Positions 8,667 to 17,142 of a stretch of 64,000 nucleotides of DNA are shown here, one piece after another (within the stretch, counting starts at the first letter, position 1; every line of letters starts with the position of its first letter). The DNA is taken from positions 217,226 to 281,225 of the forward strand of contig CALUPW010000002.1 in assembly GCA_944322785.1 (NCBI GenBank). The letters run 5' to 3'. Below the pieces are notes generated by a model. It was not told where the DNA came from. It was given only the letters and a program-made list of their open reading frames with translations, and ran no database searches. The position numbers and the translations under genes were made by a program. The stretch is from Candidatus Gastranaerophilales bacterium. Lineage in GTDB: Bacteria; Cyanobacteriota; Vampirovibrionia; Gastranaerophilales; Gastranaerophilaceae.

Positions 8667-10202
8667 TTAATTTGTGTTATTTAAAAAACTCCTGTACTGC
8701 AAAGCCTGCATAAGATGATTTTGTTTTATGTCCATTGAATTTTCAAGATCTGCAATTGTCCTTGCAAGTTTTAAAATCCGGTCATATTTTCGTCCGGAAA
8801 GCTGATATTTAATAATAGCTGTTTTAAATATTTTTTCGGTTTCATTGTCAATTTTGCAGTATTTTTTTATAAGTTTCGGTGTAAGTTCGGAATTGGTTAA
8901 AATGCCATCGTTCTTATATCGTTCGGTCTGAATTTTGCGGGCATTAATAACTCTTTTTCGTATGTCGGCTGAGGATTCTTCAGATTTTGCAGAGTTTAAC
9001 AGTTCATCGGATGTAAGTTTAGGAACTTCAATCTGTAAATCAATTCTATCCAGAAGCGGTCCTGATAGTCTTGATAAGTATCTGCTTATCTGAAATTCCG
9101 TACATGTGCACTGTTTTTCTTTGTCACCCAGATACCCGCACGGGCATGGATTCATAGCCGCAAGAAGCATGAATTTTGCAGGATATGTAATTGAATGATT
9201 TGTTCTTGAAATAACAACTTTTGCATCCTCAAGCGGCTGGCGGAGAACCTCCAGTACCTGACGGGGAAATTCTACAATTTCATCCATAAAAAGAACCCCT
9301 CGGTGGGCAAGTGTAATTTCACCAGGTTTTGGATTTGAGCCTCCGCCGATAATTCCGTTTGCTGATGCCGTATGGTGAACAGAACGGAACGGACGTTTTG
9401 TCATTAAAGGTTCATCAGATGATAAAAGTCCTGAAATACTGTAAATTTTTGTAAGTTCAAGCGCCTCTGATAATTCAAGCGGCGGAAGAATTGATGCAAA
9501 ACATTTTGCCATTAAAGTTTTGCCTGAACCCGGTGAGCCGGACATTAAAAGGTTATGTCCTCCGGCGGCTGCAATTTCGAGTGCTTTTTTAGCTTTTTTC
9601 TGTCCTTTTACATCCTTAAAATCATAGATAAATTCTTCATCCTGTTTAATTTTCAAATATTCGTTGATGTCTATTTTAGTAATTTTTAAAGGTGATTCTA
9701 CAAAATGATTTACAACATCCGTAAGGTGCGATGCTCCGAAAATATTAATCCCTTCAACAAGAGCAGCTTCATTAGCGTTTTTATCGGGGACAACTACGTT
9801 TTTGATTCCGGCCTTTTTTAGTCCGAGAACTATCGGAAGAACCCCGTTTACACCTCTGATTGCACCGTCCAGTGAAAGTTCGCCTATGAATGCATAGTCC
9901 TTAATTTTTTCTGCATCAATAGTTTCTTCCTCTGTCAAAATTCCGACTGCAATCGGAAGGTCAAAATTTGTTCCGACTTTTTTTATATCAGCGGGTGCAA
10001 GATTTACAACGACTTTTTTGGCAGGGAACGTGTAATTTGAATTTTTTATGGCAGAGCGGACTCTGTCACGGGCTTCATTGATTGCTGTATCCGGAAGTCC
10101 GACAATTGAAATTGAAGGAAGTGAATTTATTACATCAATTTCAACGGTTATTTTATATGCATCCAGCCCTATTACGGTTGCAGTTGTAACCTTGTTTACC
10201 AT
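8667..10202 (-). CDS. YifB/ComM family Mg-chelatase-like AAA+ ATPase
   Basis: 511 residues. The N-terminal Lon-type S5 fold (about 1-165) is followed by a Mg-chelatase AAA+ domain with Walker A GSPGSGKT (222-229), Walker B GVLFMDE, and a four-Cys segment CPCGYLG...CTC that probably binds zinc. It ends with the family's C-terminal helical domain. Homologues (ComM) are hexameric helicases that promote branch migration of incoming DNA during natural transformation. Type IV pilin-like genes lie nearby, but no other competence gene does. It is divergent from the GT9 gene. Confidence 0.93.
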   Translation of the reverse strand: MVNKVTTATVIGLDAYKITVEIDVINSLPSISIVGLPDTAINEARDRVRSAIKNSNYTFPAKKVVVNLAPADIKKVGTNFDLPIAVGILTEEETIDAEKIKDYAFIGELSLDGAIRGVNGVLPIVLGLKKAGIKNVVVPDKNANEAALVEGINIFGASHLTDVVNHFVESPLKITKIDINEYLKIKQDEEFIYDFKDVKGQKKAKKALEIAAAGGHNLLMSGSPGSGKTLMAKCFASILPPLELSEALELTKIYSISGLLSSDEPLMTKRPFRSVHHTASANGIIGGGSNPKPGEITLAHRGVLFMDEIVEFPRQVLEVLRQPLEDAKVVISRTNHSITYPAKFMLLAAMNPCPCGYLGDKEKQCTCTEFQISRYLSRLSGPLLDRIDLQIEVPKLTSDELLNSAKSEESSADIRKRVINARKIQTERYKNDGILTNSELTPKLIKKYCKIDNETEKIFKTAIIKYQLSGRKYDRILKLARTIADLENSMDIKQNHLMQALQYRSFLNNTN

Positions 10203-10248
10203 AAGTCAATTATACATGAAAATCCGTACTTTGCGAAAGTTATTTTTT

Positions 10249-10257
10249 TGATAAAAT
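10249..10257 (+). promoter_or_regulatory. Extended -10 (TGATAAAAT) of the GT9 gene
   Basis: TG-A-TAAAAT sits 9 nt before ATG 10267, with no Shine-Dalgarno between them. The same arrangement and nearly the same bases precede the gene at 61672, suggesting a leaderless or near-leaderless transcript. Confidence 0.45.
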
Positions 10258-10266
10258 TATAATGTT

Positions 10267-11280
10267 ATGAAAAATGATTTTAAAAATATTCTTACAATAA
10301 ATTTTGGCGGAATCGGTGATGAAATATTTTTTCTTCCCGCACTAATTTCCCTAAAAAAAGAATTCCCAAAATCGAAAATCACACTTGCACTTGAGCCGAG
10401 AAGCAAATCCGTAAAAGATTTGACAGGTGTAATTGATGATTTATTTTTAGTTGATGTAAAAGGAAAAAATAAATATTTTGAACTCTTAAAATTGATTTTT
10501 CTTGCTCGAAAAGGCAATTTCGGAAAAAATTTTGATATAGTAATTTCATCAGGCGGAAACAAACTTATTTCGCTTCTTCTTTTTCTGACCGGAATTAAAG
10601 AACGTTACGGATATGACAGCGGAAATTTGAGCCGCAGACTTTTAACAAAAGCGATTCCGTTAAATAAAAATCAATATGCATGCAAAATGTATCATGATTT
10701 GGTTTCGGAAATTACCGGTTATAAAACTGAACTTCCTGAAATTGATGTTCCAACGCAGGAAAAAATTCCGAATACGGTTTTGATTCACCCCGGTGTCAGC
10801 CGACTCAGCGTACAAAAAGGAATGATTAAAACAATTACGCCTGAAATCTGGGCGGATGTAATAAACAAACTTCTTGAAAAAGGCAAAAAAGTTATTCTTG
10901 CCGGCGGACCCGACGATGATGATTGTATAAAAAAAATTCTTGAAAACGTTAAAAACAATGAAAGATTTGAAAATTATTACGGAAAAACAAAAAGTCTTAA
11001 AGAGCTTGCAATTTTGATTGCAAAGTCAGAAAAATTCGTATGTAGTGATTCGGCTCCTTTGCATGTTGCCGTTGCTCTTAAAACCCGTACTTTTGCAATT
11101 TTCGGGCCGACAGACGATAAAAAACTGATTCCGCAATCTGATTTTGTTACGGCGCTGAAAGCAGACGACAAATGTCCGTTAAAACCGTGTTTGTGGTTGC
11201 ACAGGCAGACAACATGCGATAGTTTGGACTGTTTAAAAATATCAGCAGATTATATTGCAGAAAAAGTTTGTTCATTATAA
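10267..11280 (+). CDS. Glycosyltransferase family 9 (heptosyltransferase-like)
   Basis: 337 residues. GT-B fold of the GT9 family: an N-terminal Rossmann half beginning ILTINFGGIGDEIFFLPAL (8-26), and a C-terminal half with VILAGGPDDDD and the nucleotide-sugar pocket CSDSAPLHVAVAL...IFGPTDD (about 259-282). Such enzymes add heptose or another sugar to lipid A core or similar surface glycans on the cytoplasmic face. Acceptor and donor cannot be told from sequence. There is no Shine-Dalgarno, and the start is fixed by the family N-terminus. A strong hairpin follows within 3 nt of its stop. Confidence 0.88.
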   Translation: MKNDFKNILTINFGGIGDEIFFLPALISLKKEFPKSKITLALEPRSKSVKDLTGVIDDLFLVDVKGKNKYFELLKLIFLARKGNFGKNFDIVISSGGNKLISLLLFLTGIKERYGYDSGNLSRRLLTKAIPLNKNQYACKMYHDLVSEITGYKTELPEIDVPTQEKIPNTVLIHPGVSRLSVQKGMIKTITPEIWADVINKLLEKGKKVILAGGPDDDDCIKKILENVKNNERFENYYGKTKSLKELAILIAKSEKFVCSDSAPLHVAVALKTRTFAIFGPTDDKKLIPQSDFVTALKADDKCPLKPCLWLHRQTTCDSLDCLKISADYIAEKVCSL

Positions 11281-11282
11281 GA

Positions 11283-11309
11283 TTTCATATATCTTATGGA
11301 TATATGAAA
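11283..11309 (+). promoter_or_regulatory. AU-rich hairpin abutting the Shine-Dalgarno of the next gene
   Basis: TTTCATATATC (11283-11293) pairs perfectly with GATATATGAAA (11299-11309) around TTATG. The 3' arm supplies the AAA of the AAAGGA binding site (11307-11312) for ATG 11319. There is no T tract, so it is a poor terminator. It may modulate translation or stabilise the upstream message end. Confidence 0.5.
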
Positions 11310-11318
11310 GGAAATATA

Positions 11319-11690
11319 ATGAGAGTGCAAAACAACAATGGCTTTACCCCTGTATTCGGAACTTTGTATCCTGCTTCCTGCGGGATTTCCAACGAATTGT
11401 TTCAAAAAGTTATAAAAACTCCGCCTGTTAAAAAATTTGCAAAGCATTTTGACGGAAGTCTCGGAATTGATCATTTTATAAGCAGTACGGATATACAAAG
11501 AACTCAAAAAGCTCTATATATTGAGAATATTGAACCAAAAAATATTTTTATCAGATTGATAAGATTTTTGTCAGGCAAAAAATATAATGCAATTATGTTA
11601 AAAACAAAAGCCGTAAACGAAGACGAACTTGTCGCAGAACTTAATTCATTTGACAAAAACAGTTTGATAAAGATTTATATGAATAAATAA
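11319..11690 (+). CDS. Small hypothetical protein with TPxFxG-type N-terminus
   Basis: 123 residues from ATG 11319, which has AAAGGA at 6 nt; the frame's earlier start at 11268 overlaps the GT9 gene and has no site. No family is recognised. The N-terminus (MRVQNNNGFTPVFGTLYP) resembles that of the 80-residue protein at 39744-39986. The middle is basic and the end is acidic then basic, with no signal peptide or membrane helix. It is 38 bp after the GT9 gene, so the two may be cotranscribed with the hairpin between them. Confidence 0.7.
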   Translation: MRVQNNNGFTPVFGTLYPASCGISNELFQKVIKTPPVKKFAKHFDGSLGIDHFISSTDIQRTQKALYIENIEPKNIFIRLIRFLSGKKYNAIMLKTKAVNEDELVAELNSFDKNSLIKIYMNK

Positions 11691-11724
11691 ATTTAAGATT
11701 TGCAAACCGGAATAACTAAATTTT

Positions 11725-12429
11725 TTAAATTCCGACGCTCAATCCCGCACATAGATTAATTCCCTGTCCGGTAATTCCTTTTGCGTCATTTGATATTAAA
11801 TATTTAGTGAGTTTTGCAATTTCTTCCGGTTTGACAAAACGTTTTTGCGGAATACATTCAAGAATTTCATCTTTTGAAAACTCGGATTGTTCAATGGAAT
11901 TTTCGCCTAATTCTGTTTCAACCCAGCCTGGATTAATGGTGTTTACAGTAATGTTAAATTCAGCAAGTTCCAGAGCAAGAGCTTTTGTAAGTCCGAGAAG
12001 TCCGGCTTTGGATGACGAATAAAGACTTGCATTTGCCTCGCCCATAACACCAGAAATTGAACCTATATTGATTATTCGTCCGAATTTATTTTTTTTCATG
12101 TACGGAACAGCACGGGAAATTAAGTATGCAGGTGCAATTAAATTTGTTTTATGAATTCGTTCAATTCCTTCATAAGTCATTTTGTCGATTGCGCCGTAAA
12201 TATATTCGCCTGCATTGTTCACAAGAACGTTAATCAAATTTTTTTCAATAAAATCTCCTAAAATTTCAGGATTTTTTGCGATGTCGCAAACGCAGAAATC
12301 TTTTGCACCGATTGCTTTTAAGGCGTCTTTGTTTCGTCCTGTCACGTAAAGATTTCCGAGCGGCTGCAGTTCTTTTGCAATTGAATTACCTATACCTTTT
12401 GAGGCGCCGGTGACCATAATATTTAACAT
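11725..12429 (-). CDS. Short-chain dehydrogenase/reductase (FabG-like)
   Basis: 234 residues. The NAD(P)-binding motif GASKGIG lies near 8-14, NNAG near 71-74, the catalytic Ser in IGSISG, and the Tyr/Lys pair in YSSSKAG. The C-terminal region NTINPGWVETELG is typical of the classical SDR family. It reduces a keto group or oxidises an alcohol with NAD(P). It could be a 3-oxoacyl-ACP reductase but lacks a fatty-acid gene context. It overlaps tcdA by 7 bp as the last gene of the NrtR-like/secG/tcdA/SDR run. Confidence 0.85.
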   Translation of the reverse strand: MLNIMVTGASKGIGNSIAKELQPLGNLYVTGRNKDALKAIGAKDFCVCDIAKNPEILGDFIEKNLINVLVNNAGEYIYGAIDKMTYEGIERIHKTNLIAPAYLISRAVPYMKKNKFGRIINIGSISGVMGEANASLYSSSKAGLLGLTKALALELAEFNITVNTINPGWVETELGENSIEQSEFSKDEILECIPQKRFVKPEEIAKLTKYLISNDAKGITGQGINLCAGLSVGI

Positions 12430-13178
12430 TTTTTCTCCTTTTCGATAAGTTTTTCCACAATAAATGCAGCCATAAAAATTCCGGCACAGCTCGCAACAAA
12501 CGGGGTTGACGCCGGTGTGATTTTGGTAAATTCAATAGTTTCGCCTGAATGTGTTTTTAATTCTTCTTTTTCAGAAATTTTTTCCCTGCAGAAAGGTTTT
12601 TCTCTGCTTGCAACGACCGTAATGCCGTTTTCAATTCCCAATTTTTTTAACTGATAAATGCAGTTTGAAACAAACGGTGCATTCTTGTTTTCGATTTCTG
12701 AAATATCGCAGATATAAAGTTTTGTCGGGTCAGTCCTGTTGCCTGCGCCCATTGAACTTATAACCGGAATTTTTTTCTTTACACAATTTTCAAGCAGACT
12801 GATTTTTGAACGTAAAGTGTCAATTGCATCTGCCGTGAAATCAATATCATTTGTCAAAATTTCGTCGCTACCTGTATAAAAATCATCAAATATGTTCAAT
12901 TTAATTTCAGGATTTATGTCTATTAGACGGTTTGCAAAAAGTTCGGTTTTTTTTTGTCCGACAGTTGAATTAAGTGCAACAAGCTGGCGGTTTATATTTG
13001 ATTTTGAAACAACATCAAAATCTACAATCGTAAGCTTACCGATACCTGCTCTTGCGAGGGCTTCAGCGCAAAAGCCTCCGACTCCGCCGAGTCCGAAAAC
13101 CGCAACATGTTTTTGAAAAAGAATATGCTGAATTTCAGCTCCCCAAAAAAGTTCGTTACGGGAAAATATGTTATCCAT
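12423..13178 (-). CDS. tcdA: tRNA threonylcarbamoyladenosine dehydratase (TcdA/CsdL family)
   Basis: 251 residues. E1-like/ThiF fold: FGLGGVGGFCAEALARAG (about 29-46) is the adenylate-binding glycine loop, followed by DFDVVSKSNINRQ, typical of TcdA. It activates the t6A carboxylate with ATP and cyclises it to ct6A at tRNA position 37. The FVSNCIYQLKK and VVASREKP segments also fit TcdA better than MoeB or ThiF. It sits 12 bp after secG and overlaps the SDR gene, so it is in one operon. Confidence 0.87.
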   Translation of the reverse strand: MDNIFSRNELFWGAEIQHILFQKHVAVFGLGGVGGFCAEALARAGIGKLTIVDFDVVSKSNINRQLVALNSTVGQKKTELFANRLIDINPEIKLNIFDDFYTGSDEILTNDIDFTADAIDTLRSKISLLENCVKKKIPVISSMGAGNRTDPTKLYICDISEIENKNAPFVSNCIYQLKKLGIENGITVVASREKPFCREKISEKEELKTHSGETIEFTKITPASTPFVASCAGIFMAAFIVEKLIEKEKKC

Positions 13179-13190
13179 ATATTTTGTCCG

Positions 13191-13415
13191 TTACTTAATA
13201 ATTCCGTAACCTAAAAGGAAAGTGCATAAAATAAATACACCGGCAATAATTCCTGTAATTTTATTCAAGCCTTTTTCCGCACTTTTTTGTGATGAAAATA
13301 TTTGAGAGGCACCGCCCATTCCTGCAATTCCATCGCCTTTCGGTGAATGAAGCAGAATTAAAACGATTAAAAGCAGTGATGATATTATTTGGATTGTCCA
13401 GATGAATGTAACCAT
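13191..13415 (-). CDS. secG: Protein-export membrane protein SecG
   Basis: 74 residues with two membrane helices (about 4-20 and 52-71). They flank the conserved cytoplasmic loop HSPKGDGIAGMGGASQIFSS, which carries the GGxxxxF pattern of SecG. Accessory subunit of the SecYEG translocon. It begins 3 bp after the NrtR-like gene ends, so it is cotranscribed with it. secY and secE are not in the window. Confidence 0.93.
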   Translation of the reverse strand: MVTFIWTIQIISSLLLIVLILLHSPKGDGIAGMGGASQIFSSQKSAEKGLNKITGIIAGVFILCTFLLGYGIIK

Positions 13416-13418
13416 TTT

Positions 13419-14102
13419 TTATTTGTTCTCCTTTTTATTCGAAATAAAATGTGCACGTTTGGAATTCAATTTGATGTTTTCAAACGTGTATAAACGGGCC
13501 GGTCTTTTGGAAGATGATTTGGTATATTCATCCAGTTCAATAAGCCCGTCTGTAGAAAGCGCCTTTTTACGGAAATTACGTTTGTCGAGTTTTTTGTCCA
13601 TAATAAGTTCATAAGCTTTCTGCATTTCAGTCAGTGTAAATTTTTCATTCAATAATTGATAGGCAACAGGACAAATTTCTAATCTTTCACGTGTGCGTTT
13701 AAGTGAATATTCAATAATTTCTTTGTGGTCAAACGCAAGCGGCGGCAAGTCGGAAATTTTGTGCCAGCCGAGTTCCGGTGTTGAAATAATTTGAATATCT
13801 TCTGCCCGAACGAGTGCAAAATATGCACATGTAATAACCCTTGCGTTAGGGTGACGGAGCGGATCGCCGAATGTGTAAAGCTGTTCAAGATAAATATTGT
13901 CAACATTCGTACGCTCTTTTAAAACTCTTAAAGCCGCCTGATCAAGGTTTTCCGACAACCTTACATACCCTCCGGGGATTGCCCATTTGTCTTTAAAAGG
14001 TTCATTGAGCCTTTTTACAAGCAATACCTGTAAAGAACCGTTCTTAATTGTCAATATTACAACGTCAACCGTTATCTCGTGTGTCTTTGTCTCATTGAAC
14101 AT
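13419..14102 (-). CDS. NrtR-like transcriptional regulator with degenerate Nudix domain
   Basis: 227 residues from ATG 14102; the longer start at 14132 lacks a site. A Nudix fold (about 10-140) is joined to a C-terminal winged-helix segment (about 150-215: LTEMQKAYELIMDKKLDKRNFRKK). The Nudix box reads RVLKERTNV where RExxEExGU is expected, so a catalytic Glu is lost. That is usual in NrtR, which senses ADP-ribose or NAD metabolites rather than hydrolysing them. The targets are not evident, and secG/tcdA/SDR downstream are not typical NAD genes. A weak AAGG precedes the start by about 11 nt. Confidence 0.8.
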   Translation of the reverse strand: MFNETKTHEITVDVVILTIKNGSLQVLLVKRLNEPFKDKWAIPGGYVRLSENLDQAALRVLKERTNVDNIYLEQLYTFGDPLRHPNARVITCAYFALVRAEDIQIISTPELGWHKISDLPPLAFDHKEIIEYSLKRTRERLEICPVAYQLLNEKFTLTEMQKAYELIMDKKLDKRNFRKKALSTDGLIELDEYTKSSSKRPARLYTFENIKLNSKRAHFISNKKENK

Positions 14103-14220
14103 AATTATTTTTACCTTAATAAAATAATACAATAAAAATATTTTTTTACATAAGTTAATATTATATATATTTAATATTTTTTTACAAAGATATTAAAAAA
14201 AGTAAATTTCTTAAATCTTA

Positions 14221-14237
14221 AATACTTTATATATATA
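14221..14237 (+). promoter_or_regulatory. Shared AATACTTTATAT motif, copy A
   Basis: AATACTTTATATATATA starts 39 nt before ATG 14260. The 12-mer AATACTTTATAT recurs in the same orientation upstream of 28090 (reverse) and 29478. It could be a promoter element for an alternative sigma factor or an activator site. Confidence 0.55.
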
Positions 14238-14259
14238 ACGGGGAACAACGGGGAAAGTT

Positions 14260-15246
14260 ATGACGTTCGGATATATAGGATTTAATAATTTTAATATGTT
14301 TACGCCATTTGCATACGGCGGATATTACGGCTGTTTTTCTCCGTTTATGTCATACGGTTATTGTTACAATCCGTTTTCTGTTTTTAATACGGCAATGCAG
14401 CTGATGAGTGCCGTATTGCCTTCAGGTTCAAATACTTACGGCTATAACAGTTATAATTACCGACCCTATAATTATAACAATAATTATAATTATAATTATT
14501 CAATTCCAAAGATTAACTTTGGTTTTGCCGATGTAAACTTTAACAGCCTTTACGACGGGATGTATCCTCCAAAAGATTATTCAAAAGAACTTTTAAATTC
14601 TTTTGGCACAATAACAGCTCCCGTTTATAACAGAAATTCATATCAAAATTTAACAACATCAAGTCTTTACAGTTTTCCTGTTTATAGTACCGGTGATATT
14701 TATAAAAGTTCGCCTGTCTTTGAATACAAACCTTCATCAGTTACCCTTCAGGGCAGTCATTTAAATAAAGAATTTCTTGATAAAGTAAAACAGGTTGCAA
14801 AAAATCTTAATTGCGATTATCAGGATTTGCTCGCTGTAATGAATTCCGAATCTGGCTTAAAGCCGGACAAATGGAATGCGTCAAAATCTGCTGTCGGTTT
14901 AATTCAGTTTACAAACAGTGCCTTAGCCGAAATAAAACGGATTTACGGAATTGAACTTACAAAAGAACAGGTTTCAAAAATGTCTGCATTGGAACAGCTG
15001 GATTTAGCTGAAAAATATTTAAAAATTACAACCAAAAAATTCGGCGGACGCAAACTCACAGCCTCTGATTTGTATGCATCGCTTTATCTGCCCGCACGTG
15101 CAAATAGTGATGTTCTTGCACGGAAGGGAGAAAATTATTACGATTGCAACAGCGGACTTGATATGAACGGCGACGGTGTGATTACAAAAGAAGATCTTGA
15201 AAAACGTCTTTCTCAAAAGCGTGTAAACCTTGATACTTTCGCATAA
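14260..15246 (+). CDS. Transglycosylase-like (SLT) protein with Tyr/Asn-rich N-terminus and EF-hand-like tail
   Basis: 328 residues. Residues 1-80 are rich in Tyr, Asn, Gly and Phe, with an NYN-type run near 66-80. An SLT domain covers about 170-290: the catalytic Glu is E197 in NSESGLKPD, followed by SAVGLIQFT. An EF-hand-like loop DMNGDGVITKED lies near 301-312. SLT enzymes cleave peptidoglycan, yet no Sec signal is present, and an in-frame TAA at 14236 excludes an upstream start. Export by another route, or action on release, is inferred. Two GGGGAA blocks before the ATG act as the binding site. The AATACTTTATAT motif lies upstream. Confidence 0.8.
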   Translation: MTFGYIGFNNFNMFTPFAYGGYYGCFSPFMSYGYCYNPFSVFNTAMQLMSAVLPSGSNTYGYNSYNYRPYNYNNNYNYNYSIPKINFGFADVNFNSLYDGMYPPKDYSKELLNSFGTITAPVYNRNSYQNLTTSSLYSFPVYSTGDIYKSSPVFEYKPSSVTLQGSHLNKEFLDKVKQVAKNLNCDYQDLLAVMNSESGLKPDKWNASKSAVGLIQFTNSALAEIKRIYGIELTKEQVSKMSALEQLDLAEKYLKITTKKFGGRKLTASDLYASLYLPARANSDVLARKGENYYDCNSGLDMNGDGVITKEDLEKRLSQKRVNLDTFA

Positions 15247-15395
15247 TTTAATAAATATTACAATTTAGTGATTAAAAGTTGCAGAGAAAAATTGTTTCGT
15301 GTATTGTCATGGAATAATAATTATTTATTGATTATAATTGTTATTATATGAAGCACATATAATTTGGGCGGCACCGGATTAGCGGAAGGAAAATT
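15247..15395 (+). other. Intergenic region before minC
   Basis: 149 bp. A TATAAT (15333-15338) is present with no well-placed -35; TTGTCA at 15304 is too far away (23 bp). A GC-richer stretch GGGCGGCACCGGATTAGCGG lies just before the GGAAGG binding site. No clear hairpin terminator follows the upstream gene. Confidence 0.4.
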
Positions 15396-16274
15396 ATGGA
15401 AAAGGGATATGTGGAAAACGGTTTTATCGTTGACTTAAGCAACGCAAGAAAAACTTCGGAAATTATTTATGAACTGAGCAGAATTTTGGATTTGCCCGAG
15501 GCAAAAGAGAAAAAAGTCTGTTTGAAACTTGGTGAAGTCAATCTTAATCAATCCCAGCTGATAAGTGTGAAAGCTTTAATTGAGTCAATGGACAGCGAAC
15601 TGGAATTCATTTCGACTGTATCAGATGAAACAAAAGCGTCTGCCGAAAGTTTGGGTATAACGATTTTTGAGCTTGAAAATAAAGTTGAAGCTCCGGAATT
15701 TAAGGAAGACGGAAGCGTTGAAGAAAACGTAAATCCGGAGCTTGAAAGCGCTCTTGATAAAATCTTTGGAGAAGGCGATTTTGAAGAGCGATATCCGGAA
15801 GAAGATGATGAAAAAGAAGTTAATGAAGAAGTCCGCTCGGACATTCAAATTTCAACAGATGAGTTTGACAGTTTTGATGAAACTTTTGACGAAATTAAAA
15901 AACACATGAAAGAAACGGAAAAACTTCCGACACTTTATGTTCAAAGAACCCTTCGTTCAGGTCAGAGTTTGAAATCCGACGGCAATATAGTAATTATCGG
16001 AGATGTAAATCCCGGGGCCGAAATTATTGCAAAAGGCGACATAACAGTATGGGGAGTGCTGGGAGGAATTGCACATGCAGGTTCTGACGGAAACAATTAT
16101 TCAAGAATTCGAGCTTTGAAACTTCATGCAATTCAGCTAAGAATCGGTGATATTTTTGCAAGACGCCCTGATACTGTAAACATCCCGTACGTTCAAAAGA
16201 CGGATTCTTTTGTGCCAGAGGAGGCAAGAGTAAGCAGAAAACATATTGTTATTTATAAATTACATGAAGCATAA
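15396..16274 (+). CDS. minC: Septum site-determining protein MinC
   Basis: 292 residues. The N-terminal FtsZ-antagonist domain (about 1-95) is joined by a long acidic linker (about 105-180, many Glu/Asp) to the C-terminal beta-helix (about 185-270: RSGQSLKSDGNIVIIGDVNPGAE, then VWGVLGGIAHAGSDGN and QLRIGD). The beta-helix dimerises and binds MinD at the membrane. MinC blocks Z-ring assembly away from mid-cell. It heads the minCDE run, 51 bp before minD. The acidic linker is longer than in Escherichia coli. Confidence 0.95.
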   Translation: MEKGYVENGFIVDLSNARKTSEIIYELSRILDLPEAKEKKVCLKLGEVNLNQSQLISVKALIESMDSELEFISTVSDETKASAESLGITIFELENKVEAPEFKEDGSVEENVNPELESALDKIFGEGDFEERYPEEDDEKEVNEEVRSDIQISTDEFDSFDETFDEIKKHMKETEKLPTLYVQRTLRSGQSLKSDGNIVIIGDVNPGAEIIAKGDITVWGVLGGIAHAGSDGNNYSRIRALKLHAIQLRIGDIFARRPDTVNIPYVQKTDSFVPEEARVSRKHIVIYKLHEA

Positions 16275-16325
16275 TTTTATAAATACCCTTAAAAGAATTA
16301 AAAGTTAAATATAAAAGGAGAACTA

Positions 16326-17141
16326 ATGAGCGGTCGAGTTATAGTAATTACTTCCGGTAAAGGCGGAGTAGGAAAGACAACCACCAACGCAAATATAGGT
16401 ACGGCACTTGCAAGAGCCGGCAAAAAAGTTGTGATGATTGATACAGACTTGGGTCTTAGAAATTTGGACCTTTTACTGGGGCTTGAAAACAGAATTGTTT
16501 ATACAATTGTCGATGTCGTTGAAGAACGCTGCAAACTTAGACAGGCACTGGTAAAAGACAAGAAAAATCCAAACCTCTGTCTTCTTGCCGCAGCCCAAAC
16601 AAGAGATAAAACAGCAGTAACAGAAGAACAATTGAAAAAAATCTGTGAAGAACTTCAAAAAGATTTTGATTTTATCCTTGTAGATTGCCCGGCAGGAATT
16701 GAACAGGGATTTCAAAACGCTGTTGCAGGTGCAAGCGAAGCTATTGTTGTTACAACGCCAGAGATGTCCGCAGTTCGTGATGCAGACAGAATTATCGGAC
16801 TTTTAGAGGCAAAAGAAGAAATTAAATCGTACAAATTATTGTTAAACAGAGTCCGGCCAAACCTCATAAAATCAAATGACATGATGAGCGTCGAAGACGT
16901 TGTTGAGATACTTTCAGCCGATTTAATCGGAATAATTCCGGAAGATACGGGAATTATCACCTCAACCAACAAAGGCGACCCGATTGTAAATGATGAAAAT
17001 TCGCTTGCAGGTAAAGCTTACAACAATGTAGCAAGAAGAATTATGGGCGAAGATGTTCCTTTCCTCAATTTAGAAGAAGATACCGGCGTTTTTGCAAAAG
17101 TTAAAAAATTCTTTTCCGGTTTAATGGGAAAGGAGAAGTAA
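16326..17141 (+). CDS. minD: Septum site-determining ATPase MinD
   Basis: 271 residues. The deviant Walker A GKGGVGKTT (11-19) with its signature Lys, DTDLGLRNLD, and VDCPAGIE are all standard. The C-terminal amphipathic helix (FAKVKKFFSGLMGKEK) is the membrane anchor used on ATP-driven dimerisation. It recruits MinC and is displaced by MinE. ATG follows AAAAGGAG. It is one base from minE. Confidence 0.98.
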   Translation: MSGRVIVITSGKGGVGKTTTNANIGTALARAGKKVVMIDTDLGLRNLDLLLGLENRIVYTIVDVVEERCKLRQALVKDKKNPNLCLLAAAQTRDKTAVTEEQLKKICEELQKDFDFILVDCPAGIEQGFQNAVAGASEAIVVTTPEMSAVRDADRIIGLLEAKEEIKSYKLLLNRVRPNLIKSNDMMSVEDVVEILSADLIGIIPEDTGIITSTNKGDPIVNDENSLAGKAYNNVARRIMGEDVPFLNLEEDTGVFAKVKKFFSGLMGKEK

Positions 17142-17142
17142 G

